This document shows, piece after piece, positions 6,429-8,894 of a DNA stretch of 8,894 bases. Origin of the DNA: an uncultured Lachnospiraceae bacterium. Its GTDB lineage: Bacteria; Bacillota; Clostridia; Lachnospirales; Lachnospiraceae. The stretch covers positions 1 to 8,894 of the forward strand of contig CAJTZH010000098.1 of assembly GCA_910584325.1 (NCBI GenBank). The letters are read 5' to 3'. Made by a program: the position numbers and the translations under genes. The number at the start of each line of letters is the position of its first letter. The stretch's first letter is position 1. The notes below the pieces were generated by a model. The model was not told the origin of the DNA and made no database searches. It saw only the letters and a program-made list of their open reading frames with translations.

Positions 6429-8042
6429 TTATACCTTAAAAATACTTCCTCCGATAAATTCCCTGATAATGGAATTTTTTGGAATATCCTCACTGTTAAT
6501 TCCAAGAAAATAATCGAGGAACTTCAGCAGCCTCTTCGCCTCGTAGTATTCCGGCTCCTCCTTACTGATTCCAAAAAGCAGCGGCTCCGCCTCCTGTTTT
6601 AAGACCGCCAGTTCATAAATCAGCGCGGAATTAAACATCGCGTCGGCTTCCTCCTGATACGGGAAAATATTTTCCTCCTCGCCGCGCCTTACGGATTCCC
6701 ACATGCCAAGCGTCCTCGCTGCACTCGAACCGCGTGTTCTCGCGTCGCGGACCATACGGCGGATTAACCTGCCGTCCGTTGTCGGTATACGGTTATGTTC
6801 GTCAATATTTAACTGTGTCAGCGCGCTGATGTAAATTTTGTATTTATTCTCTCTTGGAACGCTCTCCGACAGCTTGTCATTCAGACAATGAATTCCTTCA
6901 AAAATAAGAATGTCGTCCTCGCCAAGCGTTAGTGTATTTCCCTTAAATTCTTTTTTGCCGATTTTAAAATTAAAAGACGGAAGTTCCACTGTTTTTCCTG
7001 CCAGCAAGTCTGTAAGCTGTTCATTAAACAGCGCAATGTCAATCGCTTCCAGGCATTCGAAATTGTAATTGCCGTCCGCGTCTTTCGGCGTCTGCTCACG
7101 CTCCACAAAATAATTGTCCACCTCGATTGTATGCGGCTTTAAACCGTGCGCCTTTAATTGTACCGCCAATCTGTGCGAAAATGTCGTCTTTCCAGAAGAA
7201 GACGGTCCCGCAATCATAATAAACTTTTTATCCGGCTTAGACGCGATATCCTCCGCAATATCCGCTATCTTCTTTTCCTGGAGCGCTTCCTGCACAAGAA
7301 TGAGTTCGCTGATATTACCGGAAGCAACGGCGTCGTTTAACGCGCCCACCGTATCGACATTTAACATGGTACCCCATCTTGCGGATTCTTTTAACACCTG
7401 AAAGAGCTTGTGCTGCGGATTAAATTCCGGAACAACATTCGGTTCGTTCTTAGTCGGAAGCTGCAAAACAAAGCCTTCATCATAAGGAAAGAGGTCAAAT
7501 GTGTCAAGCATTCCTGTAGACGGCGCCATATAGCCGTAATTATAATCCTCGTATCCGTTTAATTCATAAATATTCACGCGGGATACACGTCTGTATTTAA
7601 ATAACTTCACTTTATCATACATCCCGTGTTTGCGGAAAAGCTCCCGCGCTTTTTCCGTATTCATGCTCCGCTTTTTAATCGGCAAATCGAGGCTGACAAG
7701 CTCGAGCATCTTCAGTTTGACTTCCAGAAGGAACTCTTCCGTGACCTTCAAATCACCTTCAACAACACAGTAGTATCCTTTGCTTAAAGAATGTTCCACG
7801 CAGACTTTCTTTACTTTTCCTTCCGGTACGACGTCATAGAGCGCGGAAAGCATCAGCATGCATACGCTTCGCTTATATGTAAGATTTCCAATCACCGTAT
7901 CCGTCGTGACAAACTCCACGTTAGCGTCGTCGGGAACTTCCTTGAACAGTTCCGTCAGTTTTTTGTTGACCTTTGCGAGAATAATGTCATGCTCAAAATC
8001 TTTCTTTGCGTATTTGGCAAGTTCCAGTAATTGTTTTCCCAT
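6429..8042 (-). CDS. Nucleoside (uridine-like) kinase with ThrRS-like N-terminal region
   Basis: This 537-aa protein has two parts. Residues 1-230 resemble the N-terminal editing-side (TGS/SAD) modules of threonyl-tRNA synthetase, including VEHSLSKGYYC around 82-92. Residues 270-480 form a P-loop kinase of the uridine kinase/phosphoribulokinase family: Walker A GPSSSGKT at 279-286, a DNYF acceptor-binding motif at 309-312, LIFEGIH at 379-385, and an Arg-rich segment DGRLIRRMVRDARTRG at 423-438. The same ThrRS-like/uridine-kinase fusion is known from Thermotoga (TM0751) and is common in Clostridia. It presumably phosphorylates a pyrimidine nucleoside with NTP in the cytosol, but the exact substrate cannot be read from sequence. 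GGAG at 8050-8053, seven nt before the ATG, supports the start. Its stop lies 18 nt before the DUF308 gene. Length is normal for the family and no frameshift is visible. Confidence 0.9.
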   Translation of the reverse strand: MGKQLLELAKYAKKDFEHDIILAKVNKKLTELFKEVPDDANVEFVTTDTVIGNLTYKRSVCMLMLSALYDVVPEGKVKKVCVEHSLSKGYYCVVEGDLKVTEEFLLEVKLKMLELVSLDLPIKKRSMNTEKARELFRKHGMYDKVKLFKYRRVSRVNIYELNGYEDYNYGYMAPSTGMLDTFDLFPYDEGFVLQLPTKNEPNVVPEFNPQHKLFQVLKESARWGTMLNVDTVGALNDAVASGNISELILVQEALQEKKIADIAEDIASKPDKKFIMIAGPSSSGKTTFSHRLAVQLKAHGLKPHTIEVDNYFVEREQTPKDADGNYNFECLEAIDIALFNEQLTDLLAGKTVELPSFNFKIGKKEFKGNTLTLGEDDILIFEGIHCLNDKLSESVPRENKYKIYISALTQLNIDEHNRIPTTDGRLIRRMVRDARTRGSSAARTLGMWESVRRGEEENIFPYQEEADAMFNSALIYELAVLKQEAEPLLFGISKEEPEYYEAKRLLKFLDYFLGINSEDIPKNSIIREFIGGSIFKV

Positions 8043-8058
8043 AATTCTTCTCCTTTAT

Positions 8059-8838
8059 CTATACTATTTTATAAGGTACTCCTGCCTTACAAGTTACCAT
8101 TCGTACGTCGCTGCATTCTCTCTCCAGATATTTTGCCATATAATCAATAAAAATGTATTCCAGCCCGTAATGCCCGGCGTCCACCACCGTCAGTCCCGCC
8201 TCCACGGCATCGATGCCGTCATGGTGTCCAATATCACCCGTAATCAGCAAATCCGCCCGTTTTTGCAGCGCATGTTCCGCCATGCCTTTTCCCGAACCCG
8301 GTGAAATTGCCACTCTTTTTACTATTTTATCCGTCGCGCCGTAAACTATGACATTTTCCAGTTCAAAGCTTGCTTTTAATTTCTCAATCCACGTCTTTGC
8401 AGTACTTTCATAAACATCGGAAACCCTGCCGATTCCTTCCGGAATACCGTCCGTTACCGCCGTTACTTCCAATACCTCCGGTGCTTCCAGTCCAAGCATG
8501 GACGCCGCAAGCTGTGCCATCACTTTTACATCAAAATTCGTATGTACCGCGTAGCAGTTAATTCCGCTCCTGATTAACTTCATCAGGCGTTTCCCCACGG
8601 TATCCTGCGTATTAATTTTGCTGATTTTCCCAAAAATCAGCGGATGATGCGTTATCAGAAGATTTGCCTTCTGGGCGATGGCGGCGTCAATTACCTCGTC
8701 GGTAGCATCCAAAGCCACGACAATACCGTAAATTTCCGCATCCGCATCTCCTACAATCAGTCCCGGATTATCCCACGGACACGCCGCAGACAACGGACAT
8801 ATTTTTTCGATTATCTCTATAATTTTTTTACATTCCAT
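8059..8838 (-). CDS. Nif3-like dinuclear metal center protein (YqfO / GTP cyclohydrolase 1 type 2 family)
   Basis: This 259-aa protein has the full Nif3/DUF34 signature. WDNPGLIVG is near residue 22, followed by the metal-binding THHP (H64, H65), HTNFD (H99, D103) and, at the C-terminus, GDIGHHD (201-207) and DAGHYGLE (H223, E227). Family members form toroidal hexamers with a two-metal site. The physiological role is unsettled, and the name GTP cyclohydrolase 1 type 2 rests on limited biochemistry. Its length matches the short family form that lacks the inserted PII-like domain of Bacillus YqfO. The ATG at 8836-8838 follows AGAAGGG about 10 nt upstream, a weaker site than its neighbours have, and overlaps the end of the preceding frame, so coupling is likely. 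The stop lies 16 nt before the nucleoside kinase start, so the two are probably co-transcribed. Confidence 0.93.
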   Translation of the reverse strand: MECKKIIEIIEKICPLSAACPWDNPGLIVGDADAEIYGIVVALDATDEVIDAAIAQKANLLITHHPLIFGKISKINTQDTVGKRLMKLIRSGINCYAVHTNFDVKVMAQLAASMLGLEAPEVLEVTAVTDGIPEGIGRVSDVYESTAKTWIEKLKASFELENVIVYGATDKIVKRVAISPGSGKGMAEHALQKRADLLITGDIGHHDGIDAVEAGLTVVDAGHYGLEYIFIDYMAKYLERECSDVRMVTCKAGVPYKIV

Positions 8839-8894
8839 AATATAAAAACCCTTCTTTTACACAGTCCATTTCTTCCGTAAGCTCTGTCCTGCGC
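8828..8894 (-). CDS. trmK: C-terminal end of an upstream gene, probably TrmK (tRNA adenine-22 N1-methyltransferase), partial
   Basis: An open frame enters from the right edge and stops at a TAA at 8828-8830. The visible tail reads RRTELTEEMDCVKEGFLYYGM, a charged amphipathic helix such as often ends TrmK (YqfN) proteins. In Firmicutes trmK commonly lies directly upstream of the nif3 gene, and here the frame overlaps the nif3-like start by 11 nt, which fits translational coupling. Only about 21 codons are visible and no catalytic motif is included, so the identity rests mainly on gene order; that a gene ends here is more certain than which gene it is. Confidence 0.5.
   Translation of the reverse strand, partial: RRTELTEEMDCVKEGFLYYGM

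Noticed and set aside
7858..8304. 148-codon open frame on the plus strand
   Set aside because: It crosses the kinase/nif3 boundary antisense to both and shows no recognisable motif.
1..8894. CRISPR arrays, insertion sequences, tRNA or rRNA genes
   Set aside because: No direct-repeat array, transposase motif, terminal inverted repeat pair or tRNA/rRNA signature was seen on either strand.

Overview
The window looks like chromosomal DNA of a low-to-mid GC Clostridia, most likely a Lachnospiraceae-type Firmicute. The reasons are the strong GGAGG ribosome binding sites, a T-box leader, short intergenic gaps, and the trmK/nif3, ThrRS-like-domain nucleoside kinase and DUF308 gene content. Every convincing gene is on the minus strand, so transcription runs from the right end of the window to the left.

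Right part (8894 to about 4653): a tightly packed run, probably one operon whose promoter lies outside the window. In transcription order it holds the tail of a gene that is probably trmK, a Nif3-family dinuclear metal protein, a uridine-kinase-like nucleoside kinase with a ThrRS-like N-terminal region, a six-helix DUF308/HdeD-like membrane protein, a HAD phosphatase of the phosphoglycolate phosphatase/nucleotidase type, and a GNAT acetyltransferase. Gaps are 16-18 nt, except for an 11-nt overlap (trmK/nif3) and a 1-nt TAGTG overlap (DUF308/HAD), which suggests translational coupling.

Middle (4653 to about 3050): a cytosolic c-di-GMP phosphodiesterase, with a degenerate GGDEF domain followed by an EAL domain that keeps its catalytic residues. 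It has its own sigma-A-type promoter and a 7-bp dyad at the transcript start. Next comes a clear sigma-A promoter driving a T-box riboswitch with an AUG (Met) specifier, a UGGU antiacceptor sequence and an intrinsic terminator. This leader controls metG, which encodes a short methionyl-tRNA synthetase with four CxxC pairs. It resembles the second (archaeal/E. coli-like) MetRS lineage rather than the Bacillus type. A long hairpin follows metG.

Left part (940 to 1): an AT-richer stretch. It holds what may be the 3' remnant of a gene (a 48-codon open frame with no start), an unrecognised 184-aa protein, and, at the very edge, a strong outward-facing promoter with a perfect dyad in its spacer, whose gene lies outside the window.

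Most of the window is ordinary housekeeping content. The points worth a second look are the T-box-controlled MetRS2-like enzyme, the small accessory-looking left end, and the operator-like dyads.
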